From positions 248,001-312,000 of the forward strand of contig JAXLXI010000003.1 of the NCBI GenBank assembly GCA_046328035.1: a DNA stretch of 64,000 nt. Direction: 5' to 3'. The position numbers and the translations under genes are program-made. Shown piece after piece: positions 25,718 through 33,842 of this stretch. This DNA is from JBGASG01 sp046328035 (GTDB lineage Bacteria; Cyanobacteriota; Vampirovibrionia; Obscuribacterales; Obscuribacteraceae). Each line of letters opens with the position of its first letter. Within the stretch, counting starts at the first letter, position 1. The notes below the pieces were generated by a model. That model was not told where the DNA came from, made no database searches, and worked only from the letters and a program-made list of their open reading frames with translations.

Positions 25718-27409
25718 TTGTCAAACGATGAAGTAAACGCCGTACGTCGAGCGGGCGGTTATGCCGACCTCTCTGGAACGTACGGCTTTATTCTGATCAA
25801 AGGTCCACAGGCGGCCCAGTTTCTGCAGGCGCGGGTTTCCAATGATGTCCTGGCGTTAGCTTCCGGGCAAGGCGAACTGACGGCCTTGCTCGAGCGCAAA
25901 GGGCATATCATGGCGTTCTTTTCGCTGCATCGTCTGGAAGAAACTTTCTGGATCGTGGCGGAAACCGGGCAGATTCCGCTCATCTATTCGGAGCTGGAGA
26001 AGTACCACTTCCGCGAGCAGGTCGAGTACGAAGTAGTCAGCGACCGATACTTTGTGTTTACGGTGCAGGGTCCGCTGAGCCCAAAATTGCTCTCGCCGGC
26101 GACTGACAGTGCTGCTTCAGATAACGGCATTGTCGGCTGCAATTTCTTAGCTTTAGACGACATCATCTTGGTGAGGAGAAATCTCACCGGCGAAAATGGT
26201 GCGCTGATCTTGGCTCCGTCCGGCGCCACCGAGTTTGGTGAGAAACTGCGAGCGGCTGCGCAAGCAGCCGGACTATCCGAAGTCAGTCGAGAGTCCCTGA
26301 ACACCTGTCGCGTCGAAGCCGGCATTCCGCTGTTTGGGACAGACATGAGTGAGGAAGAGTTGCTCCCGGAAACGGGACTGGAACACACAGCGGCCAGCTA
26401 CACGAAAGGGTGCTTCCAAGGACAGGAAGTACTTGCTCGCATCAAGACTTATGGTGCACCAAAACGCGGCTTGATGGGCATCAAATTTGTTCAGGCAGAG
26501 CACCTGAAATTCGAGAACGGTGCCACCGGCACCATCAATGATACCAGCGAGACAGTCATCATCCGCAGCAATGTATTTTCGCCCACCCTCAACTGCACCA
26601 TTGCCCTTGCGTACGTGTCGCGCGAGTTTAGAGTCCCCAACAAAGAAATTGCGCTGCGCGTCGGAGAATCACAACATCGGGTCACGGTTGTCTCGCTGCC
26701 TTTCTACACACCGGCTTCGCGCAGCGATGATGCCAAACGATCTTATGAGGAAGGGCTGGCTGAGTTCGCCGGTGGCTCCGAGAGCAAAGCAATTTCGTTC
26801 TTGCGCGAGGCGATTGAACTGAATCCTACCTTTGCAGACGCGTACGAAGCGCTCGGAGTCATCCTCTCCCGCCATGAACAGTATGACGAAGCCATTGCTC
26901 TCATGCAAAAGCTGGAAGCTCTCGACCCGGAATCGATTATGGCGCACGCCAACCTCTCTGTGTTCTATATGCAACAAGGCAATAAAGAACTGGCCGAGGA
27001 AGAGAAAGCGAAAGCGATGAGCATCCGCATGGCCCAGGTGGCACGCGAATTTGCCGAAAAGCAGCAAAACGAAAAGGACAAGCAGCAACAACGGCAAGAA
27101 GCCGAACATCGCATGGGAATGTTCAAGCAAGTTCTCGAAATCGATCCGGATGATCTGCTGGCAAACCACGGCATGGGCAGCGCCTTCGTTGAACTAGAAG
27201 ATTATGAAAGCGCTTTGCCGTTTCTGCGCAAAGCTCTCGAAATCAAACCGTCGCACACGGTGGCATATGTCGCTCTCGGCAAAGCACTGGAGGCGTTAGG
27301 AGATAAGGACGCCGCACTGAAAACCTACGAGGACGGAATTGCAGTCGCTTCAAAACGAGGAGACATGACGCCTATGAAAGAGATGCAAGAGCGGGTGGCT
27401 GCTCTATGA
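25718..27409 (+). CDS. ygfZ: YgfZ/GcvT-like folate-binding protein fused to TPR repeats
   Basis: 563 residues from TTG 25718. Residues 1-320 are a YgfZ-type domain: an N-terminal aminomethyltransferase fold (LSGTYGFILIKGPQAAQFLQ) and the hallmark KGCFQGQE at 230-237 followed by VLARIKTYG. YgfZ helps repair or synthesise certain Fe-S enzymes with folate. Residues ~335-563 carry four or five TPRs and a Lys/Gln-rich coiled segment (~440-460), which is not part of normal YgfZ. The downstream gene overlaps by 4 bases. The start is uncertain, as no clear ribosome site is visible. Confidence 0.87.
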   Translation: MSNDEVNAVRRAGGYADLSGTYGFILIKGPQAAQFLQARVSNDVLALASGQGELTALLERKGHIMAFFSLHRLEETFWIVAETGQIPLIYSELEKYHFREQVEYEVVSDRYFVFTVQGPLSPKLLSPATDSAASDNGIVGCNFLALDDIILVRRNLTGENGALILAPSGATEFGEKLRAAAQAAGLSEVSRESLNTCRVEAGIPLFGTDMSEEELLPETGLEHTAASYTKGCFQGQEVLARIKTYGAPKRGLMGIKFVQAEHLKFENGATGTINDTSETVIIRSNVFSPTLNCTIALAYVSREFRVPNKEIALRVGESQHRVTVVSLPFYTPASRSDDAKRSYEEGLAEFAGGSESKAISFLREAIELNPTFADAYEALGVILSRHEQYDEAIALMQKLEALDPESIMAHANLSVFYMQQGNKELAEEEKAKAMSIRMAQVAREFAEKQQNEKDKQQQRQEAEHRMGMFKQVLEIDPDDLLANHGMGSAFVELEDYESALPFLRKALEIKPSHTVAYVALGKALEALGDKDAALKTYEDGIAVASKRGDMTPMKEMQERVAAL

Positions 27410-28212
27410 GACGCTGCATGTTCCTATTGCTTGTCTGTTTTCTGTTTTCCGCGGCCCAGCCGGCGCCCGCAAAAAATCAACCGGCGGTAAACCAGAGCGG
27501 TAAGCAGTCGCTGCAGCAGCAAACACCCATACTGGATGACGGAAGCTTGAAGGGCGGTGCCGACTCGACGCAGTTGCAGGGCGGCACTGGGGCGACCCAC
27601 CTGCAGGGAGGTACCAACTCAACGCAACTGCAGGGCGAGGCAAAACTAAGCACGATTACGATTCAAGATTGGCAAAAGATGGATCTGAAAGGCTTCACCA
27701 ATCAAGCGCGACTGATGCCGGCGATACCGGCAACGGTGCGTTTCGTGGCTGCCAGCGCCAAACTTGATGATGACATTTTGAAGGCCAAGACGACGCGCCT
27801 GGATGAGGGCATCGATCAAAACGGCGAGCGCGTGCGGGTGATGGTGCATCTGGTGCGCTGCCCGCCGGCTGATCCGGGTATGCGAGCGATGTGGATGGCT
27901 TTTGAACGTGAGATGAGCAACAACGGCGAAGCCTGGCAGCGCTGGGAAGAGAAACTGCAAGAAGCCGCCACCAGCATCTGGCAGAAAAATGCCAGCGGTG
28001 AGGGCGCCATCTCGTTCCACCTGGTGGTGGACGAGAATTTCAACATCCTCGAAATCTCGGATCAGTCGGACAACAAATTCGCCACAGACGAGTTGGAGAA
28101 ATCGGCGCGCCGCACTCTCGAGCTATTGCGGAAATCTGCCGGTCGTTTCCCCAGTTACGGCATTTCGCGGGTTCACATAAGAGTTTCGTTCATTCGAGGT
28201 CTGCGCTCTTGA
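27406..28212 (+). CDS. Secreted protein with 9-residue repeats and TonB-C-like domain
   Basis: 268 residues. Signal peptide (core FLLLVCFLFSAAQ). Residues 50-76 are three copies of a 9-residue unit ending in LQ (27-base DNA repeat, 27553-27633). The C-terminal ~75 residues (ISFHLVVDENFNILEISDQS through ISRVHIRVSF) resemble the beta-alpha-beta TonB C-terminal domain, but no TonB energy partner or TM anchor is present. Overlaps both neighbours by 4 bases. Probably periplasmic; function unknown. Confidence 0.74.
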   Translation: MRRCMFLLLVCFLFSAAQPAPAKNQPAVNQSGKQSLQQQTPILDDGSLKGGADSTQLQGGTGATHLQGGTNSTQLQGEAKLSTITIQDWQKMDLKGFTNQARLMPAIPATVRFVAASAKLDDDILKAKTTRLDEGIDQNGERVRVMVHLVRCPPADPGMRAMWMAFEREMSNNGEAWQRWEEKLQEAATSIWQKNASGEGAISFHLVVDENFNILEISDQSDNKFATDELEKSARRTLELLRKSAGRFPSYGISRVHIRVSFIRGLRS

Positions 28213-29228
28213 AGAAGGTTCTGGCGGCCGCGTTTCTCACCGCTGTTGTCGTCGCGTGCGCTGGTTTCGCTCCATCCGCACAAGCTGCCACGCCGGCTGA
28301 GAGCGAGTATAACCAGGGCACGCACGCGTATTTGTTTCATCACCTCAAAGATGCGATTGCCCATCTCACGAAGGCAATCGCGCTCAACCCTAAGAATGCG
28401 GCCGCCTACTACAATCGCGGTTTGGCGTACGCTGCTATGCAAAAGCACGAGCAGGCGATCGCGGACTTCACCAGATGCCTGGCGCTCGATAGATCCCGTT
28501 ATTCTGCGCACGCCAACCGCGCGCTGTCATTGACCGCCCAGAAGAGATATTCGGAGGCGCTTGCAGATTACGGCGCGGCGCTGCGAACCAATCCGGACTC
28601 ACCGCTCATTTACATGAATCGTGGTGCATGCAATAGTGCCGCCGGCAATCTCGCAGCTGCGGTCGCCGATTTCAATCGAGCGCAGAAGCTGGATCCGGGC
28701 AGTGCCGAGCCATACTACGGTCGTGGCAATGTTTGCTACGCGCAGGGCAAGTTCGACAAAGCAGTCGCTGAATACAACGAGGCTTTGAAAAAAGATCCAC
28801 ACCACGCGGAAGCATTGACCAATCGTGCCAACGCGCTAATCCGCATCGGCAACTACGATGCCGCTCTAGCCGATTACAACAAGTCTATCTACAACAATCC
28901 AGGCAACTGGCAGGCTTATTACAATCGCGGGCAGATTTACCTGGCGCTACAAGACTATCCGCGAGCGGTGTCTGACTTCAAGCAAGCCCTGACTTTCAAT
29001 CCAAAACTCGGCGAAGTTCATAACAAGCTAGGCATCGCCTATCATGAGGCAGGCGAATACGAGCGCGCGCTTAAAGAATTCGACGAAGCTTTGATTTGCA
29101 ACCCGGCTCTGTGCGAAGCCGAAGCCAATCGAAATGCGTCGCTCGATAAGTTTCAGCAAGCCGCCGGTGTCGAATCGAAGGCAGCTCCCAAGGCCGCCAC
29201 CTACGGTGAGGCACCATCAAAGAATTAG
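28209..29228 (+). CDS. Exported TPR protein
   Basis: 339 residues from a TTG that overlaps the previous stop (TTGA). Signal peptide; VVAC at residues 14-17 could be a lipobox (lipoprotein), while AQA-AT near residue 27 would suit ordinary cleavage. Eight consecutive TPR units span about 32-310, several with the canonical AYYNRGLAY or ALTNRANALIRIG pattern. Last gene of the run iscA-like, ygfZ-TPR, TonB-C-like, TPR. Probably a periplasmic or outer-membrane scaffold. Confidence 0.84.
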   Translation: MKKVLAAAFLTAVVVACAGFAPSAQAATPAESEYNQGTHAYLFHHLKDAIAHLTKAIALNPKNAAAYYNRGLAYAAMQKHEQAIADFTRCLALDRSRYSAHANRALSLTAQKRYSEALADYGAALRTNPDSPLIYMNRGACNSAAGNLAAAVADFNRAQKLDPGSAEPYYGRGNVCYAQGKFDKAVAEYNEALKKDPHHAEALTNRANALIRIGNYDAALADYNKSIYNNPGNWQAYYNRGQIYLALQDYPRAVSDFKQALTFNPKLGEVHNKLGIAYHEAGEYERALKEFDEALICNPALCEAEANRNASLDKFQQAAGVESKAAPKAATYGEAPSKN

Positions 29229-29234
29229 GCGCAC

Positions 29235-29729
29235 TCAGCGCGGCGTATACGTGTGCACACGCGTCTGGTCAATGCTCTGCTGATCCGGAGAGCTGTAACC
29301 TCCGTAAGGTTGAACCTGAGGAGTAGGACTGAACTGCGCATACGGCTCTTGCGCCTGCTGCCAGCGAGCAGCGGACTGTTCTTGATACTTAGCCTCGGCG
29401 TATGTGGTCCACAGTGCCAGGAGTCCACCTCCCGCGAAGAGGGCCATGAACAAGACCAGGATGTATGCCATGTTTTCATTGCGCCGGCCCTGCGCCACCC
29501 ACCACGGAGTCGGATCGGGGGCCTGCTCGATGTCGTCGGCCCAGTTCCAGCCACAGCGCGATTGATAGCGCGCCGCGATTTTATCGCCGTCACTACCGAA
29601 GAATGGTTGTCCGCGCTTATAGCCAAAGATTCTCGCCACACACTCGATCACATCCGGCACACGCATGTTCGGATTCGATTCCGTATTGCAGTAATAGCTT
29701 GCGTAGGCTGTAAACAGATCGTGTTTCAT
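29235..29729 (-). CDS. Small membrane protein of unknown family, paralog B
   Basis: 164 residues from ATG 29729, with GAGGA upstream. N-terminal ~90 residues contain DLFTAYASYYCNT, MRVPDVIECVARIFGYKR and PFFGSDGDKIAARY, then WNWADD and the NENMA boundary into one TM (about 90-112). The tail is Gln/Pro/Tyr-rich. It is clearly paralogous to the gene 6 bases upstream, sharing DLF.AYA.Y.N, RVP..IEC-type, R..G.KR..PF.G.DGD.IAAR and TRV...Y..R at the end. Function unknown. Confidence 0.75.
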   Translation of the reverse strand: MKHDLFTAYASYYCNTESNPNMRVPDVIECVARIFGYKRGQPFFGSDGDKIAARYQSRCGWNWADDIEQAPDPTPWWVAQGRRNENMAYILVLFMALFAGGGLLALWTTYAEAKYQEQSAARWQQAQEPYAQFSPTPQVQPYGGYSSPDQQSIDQTRVHTYTPR

Positions 29730-29735
29730 ATTTCC

Positions 29736-30167
29736 TCAGCGCTGAACGTAAAACTGCACCCGTGATGCCGTCGCTTGCTGCTTGTCCGGTTTTGCATATC
29801 GCACAGCGGGAGGAGCGGCCAACGACTGCTCTTGTGGCTTCGTTTTTTCTCCGATGATGTAAATCGCAAACGCTACATTCATGGCCATGAACGCCAAAAT
29901 GAAGTGCGCTGACATTTCGTTTTGCTTGCCCTCGGTGATCCAGAAGGGCTCATCTTCCTGGTAGCCATGCTTGGCCCAATCCCAGCCTCTATGCGGGAAC
30001 CGGGCAGCGATTCGGTCGCCATCAGCGCCGTAGAAGGGTTCGTTTCGTTTGAAACCCAATGCGCGCAGCATGCACTCGCCCAATCCAGGCACACGAATAT
30101 CCTGCTTCGGCAGGTTCGCATGAGTGTTGGAATAGATTGCATAGGCGGAGAACAAGTCATCGCTCAT
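29736..30167 (-). CDS. Small membrane protein of unknown family, paralog A
   Basis: 143 residues, first gene of a two-gene operon; GAGGG precedes the ATG at 30167. The N-terminal domain (DLFSAYAIYSNT, RVPGLGECMLRALGFKRNEPFYGADGDRIAARF, WDWAKHG) is followed by one TM at about 86-107 and a short tail ending SRVQFYVQR. The same architecture as its downstream paralog. No family recognised. A cytoplasmic N-terminal domain with a membrane anchor is the simplest reading. Confidence 0.75.
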   Translation of the reverse strand: MSDDLFSAYAIYSNTHANLPKQDIRVPGLGECMLRALGFKRNEPFYGADGDRIAARFPHRGWDWAKHGYQEDEPFWITEGKQNEMSAHFILAFMAMNVAFAIYIIGEKTKPQEQSLAAPPAVRYAKPDKQQATASRVQFYVQR

Positions 30168-30502
30168 GCAAGGACCCTCAAAATATTGAAGCCGCCAACC
30201 CCTAGGACAGGGAACAGTTCGGCAATATGTTAGAGGAGCTTCCTGGGGTGTGTCATTCGTACAAACCTCACTGAAACGCCAATCTAATCTTTAAACCCAT
30301 CGTTACCGGATGTTCTGCTTAAATCTGCCGAAACACGCTTTCAGTCTATGATTGCGGAATGTAGCAAGAAATCTGAACTGCGTCTAATCTGGCGCGCATT
30401 GACTATTCATGCCGCTCTTGGCGACTTTGGTCACACTCGTTCAGATTACTGCTTTGTTATGATGAAAATTGCAATGTGCCTCCCGCTCTTCAGGGGTAGT
30501 CG
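30168..30502. other. Divergent intergenic region
   Basis: 335 bases between paralog A and the thioredoxin-like gene. A 66-codon plus-strand frame (30348-30548) overlaps the next gene in another phase and has no ribosome site, so it is not called. The only signal supported is the extended -10 at 30455-30463. Confidence 0.5.
30455..30463 (+). promoter_or_regulatory. Extended -10 promoter candidate
   Basis: TGT plus TATGAT (30458-30463), about 40 bases before the gene at 30503; no good -35. Confidence 0.4.
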
Positions 30503-31345
30503 ATGGATTTGCCGTGTGATCAAGGTAACCGTTGCGAACCAGGCTTAATCAGATGGCGTGCCGATGCAGTCACTGCGTGTCAAAGCGCGAGCGAATCGGG
30601 TGCACTCATTTTTCTGTTTCAGATGCTGGGTAAGCTCGACGAAGAATTGTGCTGCACCAATGCTCGGCTGGCGAGAACGATGTTGTTCTCAGACCAGAGG
30701 ATTGCCGACTTCATAAACGCGACGTTCGAGCCCGTTTGGGAATCTGTTCGAGACGTTCCCATCATCAGCATCGACTTCCGAAATGGACACGTCATCAATC
30801 GCACCATCCCCGGCAACATTGCCACTTATGTTCTCGCAGCGGACGGGCAAGTGCTGGACATTCTGCCGGGTATGTACACTCCGGATGCATACCTGGCGCA
30901 GCTGAAGTGGTTCAAAACGTTGGACTACATCGCATCAATGCCGTTCGAAAGGCGCCAGGCGGCTCTCTACGAATACCACACCGACGCCATTAAAAGGCTT
31001 TCGTTGAAGTCCACACCTCATTCCATCTCTCTGACTGCCGCAGGGATGGGTGCTGGCGGAGGCGCCGCTACTGCGACCGAGCGCTCTACCAAGCCGATCG
31101 CCTCGACAAAACCAGATTTGCCGGAGGTTGCTCCGGGTGTTCAAAAACTGACTATGGATGAAGCCTCACAGTGGCAGGCCCTGGTGCAGGACACACGCGA
31201 CAACGAAGTGCACAGGCGTAGCACGATTCACGAATCGCTGGCCAAGTCGAAACCGGTGCGCCCGGACGCGGTGACGAAATGGCTCTTTCGGGAGGTTCTC
31301 AACCTCGACCTCGACGACCCATATCTCGGCTTATCGCCGCGGTAA
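30503..31345 (+). CDS. Thioredoxin-fold-like protein without a CXXC motif
   Basis: 280 residues from ATG 30503 with AGGGG upstream. Residues ~45-150 read like a thioredoxin-type domain (DQRIADFINATFEPVW, VPIISIDF, TYVLAADGQVLDILPGMYTPDAYLAQL), but instead of CXXC it has adjacent Cys50-Cys51 (DEELCCTNARL). A low-complexity Gly/Ala/Thr stretch (~180-205) leads to a charged C-terminal region. The assignment is by pattern only; it may be a structural relative with no redox activity. Four Cys in the first 51 residues could alternatively bind metal. Confidence 0.62.
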   Translation: MDLPCDQGNRCEPGLIRWRADAVTACQSASESGALIFLFQMLGKLDEELCCTNARLARTMLFSDQRIADFINATFEPVWESVRDVPIISIDFRNGHVINRTIPGNIATYVLAADGQVLDILPGMYTPDAYLAQLKWFKTLDYIASMPFERRQAALYEYHTDAIKRLSLKSTPHSISLTAAGMGAGGGAATATERSTKPIASTKPDLPEVAPGVQKLTMDEASQWQALVQDTRDNEVHRRSTIHESLAKSKPVRPDAVTKWLFREVLNLDLDDPYLGLSPR

Positions 31346-31405
31346 CAGGGCGGTACATCGCTGGCCATTCTGGGAATCTAATCATTAGAGTCTCGGTGAA
31401 TTATT

Positions 31406-33088
31406 TTGTCTGACGATCTGTCCGGATCGGTTATTGCAGGACGTTTTCAAATTCTTTCTCCGCTTGGGGAAGGAGGTATGGCGACTGTCTATCGCGCCAA
31501 CCAGACGGAACTCGACCGGGTTGTGGCACTGAAGGTGTTGAAGACCTCGCAGTTCCAAACTCCCGAGCAACAAATGCGCTTCCGCCAGGAGGCGCAGCTA
31601 ATCAATTCGCTCTCGCACCCGAACATAGTCTCCATCTACTCAACCGGCATCTCCGAAAACGGCACGGCATACATCGCCATGGAGTTGCTCGAGGGGAAGG
31701 CGCTCGCCGACCTTGTCAAAACTGAGGGACCCTTGAATTATCGCGATGCGCTGCCGCTGTTCATTCAAACTTGTTCGGCACTCGAGCACGCGCATTCAAA
31801 AGGCATCATCCACCGCGATATCAAACCCAGCAATCTTGTCGTGGTCGGATCGCCGGACGCACCACGGCAGGTCAAAGTCGTGGATTTCGGCATCGCCAAA
31901 GTACTGGAAGGAGATTCTCTGACCAGGACAAATGTGATTATGGGCAGTGTGTTCTATCTCAGCCCCGGTCAGTGCGAAGGCAGAAGTGCGGACACCCAGT
32001 CGGACATATACGCACTCGGTTGCAGCTTGTTCGAAACCCTCGCCGGCAGACCTCCATTCGTGGCAGATTTCTACCTGCAAACTCTGGCTCAGCATCGCGA
32101 ATCAGATCCACCGCGCATTAAAGACGTGCGACCCGATTGCGATCTGCCCGCCTCGCTCGAAGCTGTGATCGATTGCTGCTTGCAAAAGAGCAAAGATCGC
32201 CGGTACAAAACGATTGAGGAGTTGCGCACCGATCTGCAGCACGTCTTAGAAAACCGGCAGCCGCAAAACATCCCCCAGAGTTCCACCCCCGCAACTAAGC
32301 AGAGTCAAGGCGCGCCGAGAGTTTCTCGCCAAGTCATCATATTTGGTATCACTATGCTCGCCGCCGCAGCCCTAATTTTCTGCGGTTCAAGATACTTCGA
32401 GCAGTCGCAAGACTTCGTAGACCTGGAAGGAGAGCGCAACGAGATACGCAGGCTGATTCTCCTCTGTCACAAACCTGGTGAACCAGTTGGACTGGAGGAG
32501 AGTGAGAAACTTTTGACTGAGGCACTGGAACGTGCCATTCGTATCGATGATCCGGTATTGCAAACCAAAGCATCTACAGAACTTTTGTGCTCACTCGACT
32601 CCGACGGCTCCAGCAGCATCCCAATCACAGAGTTGCAAAAGAAACTTCATCGTTTCACCGCTTACTCGGAAGCAGCAACCACTAAGCTGCAGAACTATCT
32701 GAAGAAACCAGGAAAGATCAAACAAGAAATGGAAGCCAACGACGTCCTCGTTCCAGCTTTGATCATTCAGTCTAAAATTTATGGCCATGACTCAGCCAAG
32801 TTGAAAAAGTTGTATCCACAGATTATCGAAGCCTATTACCACGGCACGAAAGACGGCATGTGCCGCGATATGGCGCTATCCGCCCTGGGTGGACTGATCA
32901 AAGTTCACATTACTGATAGAGAAAACAAACAAGTGATGGCACGGACTCGAGAGCGAATCGCCCTTATGCGCACAGACAGACATACAACAACGGCGGACGT
33001 GAATCGAATGCTGGACGACCTCATATATTACGCCAGAGCGTGCTTCAACAATGAAGCGACCGATCAGTTGCAGGCACTACGGCAGTAG
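31406..33088 (+). CDS. Transmembrane Ser/Thr protein kinase with extracytoplasmic domain
   Basis: 560 residues from TTG 31406. PknB-like kinase domain (about 12-270): glycine loop GEGGMATVY (21-29), Lys43, alpha-C Glu62, HRDIKPSN (136-143), DFG (160-162). The APE-equivalent motif reads SPG (186-188) where SPE is usual, so the structural Glu is missing. One TM (~311-329) leads to a ~230-residue helical extracytoplasmic domain of unknown type. The convergent gene overlaps its last 44 bases. Likely a membrane signalling kinase. Confidence 0.92.
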   Translation: MSDDLSGSVIAGRFQILSPLGEGGMATVYRANQTELDRVVALKVLKTSQFQTPEQQMRFRQEAQLINSLSHPNIVSIYSTGISENGTAYIAMELLEGKALADLVKTEGPLNYRDALPLFIQTCSALEHAHSKGIIHRDIKPSNLVVVGSPDAPRQVKVVDFGIAKVLEGDSLTRTNVIMGSVFYLSPGQCEGRSADTQSDIYALGCSLFETLAGRPPFVADFYLQTLAQHRESDPPRIKDVRPDCDLPASLEAVIDCCLQKSKDRRYKTIEELRTDLQHVLENRQPQNIPQSSTPATKQSQGAPRVSRQVIIFGITMLAAAALIFCGSRYFEQSQDFVDLEGERNEIRRLILLCHKPGEPVGLEESEKLLTEALERAIRIDDPVLQTKASTELLCSLDSDGSSSIPITELQKKLHRFTAYSEAATTKLQNYLKKPGKIKQEMEANDVLVPALIIQSKIYGHDSAKLKKLYPQIIEAYYHGTKDGMCRDMALSALGGLIKVHITDRENKQVMARTRERIALMRTDRHTTTADVNRMLDDLIYYARACFNNEATDQLQALRQ

Positions 33089-33653
33089 CACCTGCCAGCA
33101 ACATGACACCACGATCTCCTATCAGTTTGAACGCTTGCTCAACCGTCGGAGCTCCAGCGGACAGTCCGCCCACCACATACGGTTGCGCCAGTGGGTGCGT
33201 GTTGAACGAAACAATCGGCCAGCGCTTCTCATTAAAGGCAGTCTGCAGGCTCACCTCGATACGATACTGATCCGTCGAAAGCAGCACATAGTTCATGGTG
33301 ATGCCACCAAACTTCAAATCGACCGCTACCTGCTGAAGAATCAGACCGATGCACCGCGTTATGTCCTGTCTGAAGTTCTTCAGCATGGCTTGCGTAGATC
33401 GCGAGTCACCAGCCATAACGGCGCCCTCGAGATCGTAGCAATCGTTGCAGAAACGTCCCCAGCTCTTGCTCTCCATGTCACGCTCGCGCAGCAGCCTGTT
33501 CTGCCGGGCCAGTCGCAGCGCAGCGTCTTTGCGTTGATCGCAGGAAGGATGACCATGCTGCTGATGATGGTGCTGATGCTCTGTATTGATACCACCTGCG
33601 GTACTGAGTGCCTCCAAATCGCTGCTCAAGCAGCAATCGGTGTAATTGACCAT
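33045..33653 (-). CDS. Unknown protein with His/Cys-rich N-terminus
   Basis: 202 residues from ATG 33653, chosen because GGAGAAG precedes it; an ATG 5 codons earlier is possible. The N-terminal ~80 residues are rich in Cys and His: YTDCC, then EHQHHHQQHGHPSCD, then FCNDCYD, which suggests metal binding. A helical and then beta-rich C-terminal domain (~100-202) contains GGITMNYVLLSTDQYRIEV. No TM or signal peptide. The 3' end overlaps the kinase gene by 44 bases in convergent orientation. Family unknown. Confidence 0.62.
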   Translation of the reverse strand: MVNYTDCCLSSDLEALSTAGGINTEHQHHHQQHGHPSCDQRKDAALRLARQNRLLRERDMESKSWGRFCNDCYDLEGAVMAGDSRSTQAMLKNFRQDITRCIGLILQQVAVDLKFGGITMNYVLLSTDQYRIEVSLQTAFNEKRWPIVSFNTHPLAQPYVVGGLSAGAPTVEQAFKLIGDRGVMLLAGATAVVPATDRSLHC

Positions 33654-33842
33654 GCAAATCTTCTCCGGCATGTGTAGTAAGAAGGCCGAGTTGCAGCTGT
33701 ATGCTCGAGCTGCGAGCAACATAAAACACGAAAGTGGCAGCCCCGTGAAATATCCGCCTGCCCAAGAAACTGTGCGGGCTTGCGCACTTTTCCCTGCAGA
33801 AACCCGAACCGGCTGAAACCTGCCGTTTCAGGGAAAAGGATA

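Noticed and set aside
30348..30548. 66-codon plus-strand frame before the thioredoxin-like gene
   Set aside because: No ribosome site, overlaps a likely promoter and the next gene in another phase.
33051..33677. 208-codon plus-strand frame after the 31406 kinase
   Set aside because: The minus strand has a ribosome site and a more protein-like sequence with His/Cys clusters; the plus frame looks like its shadow.
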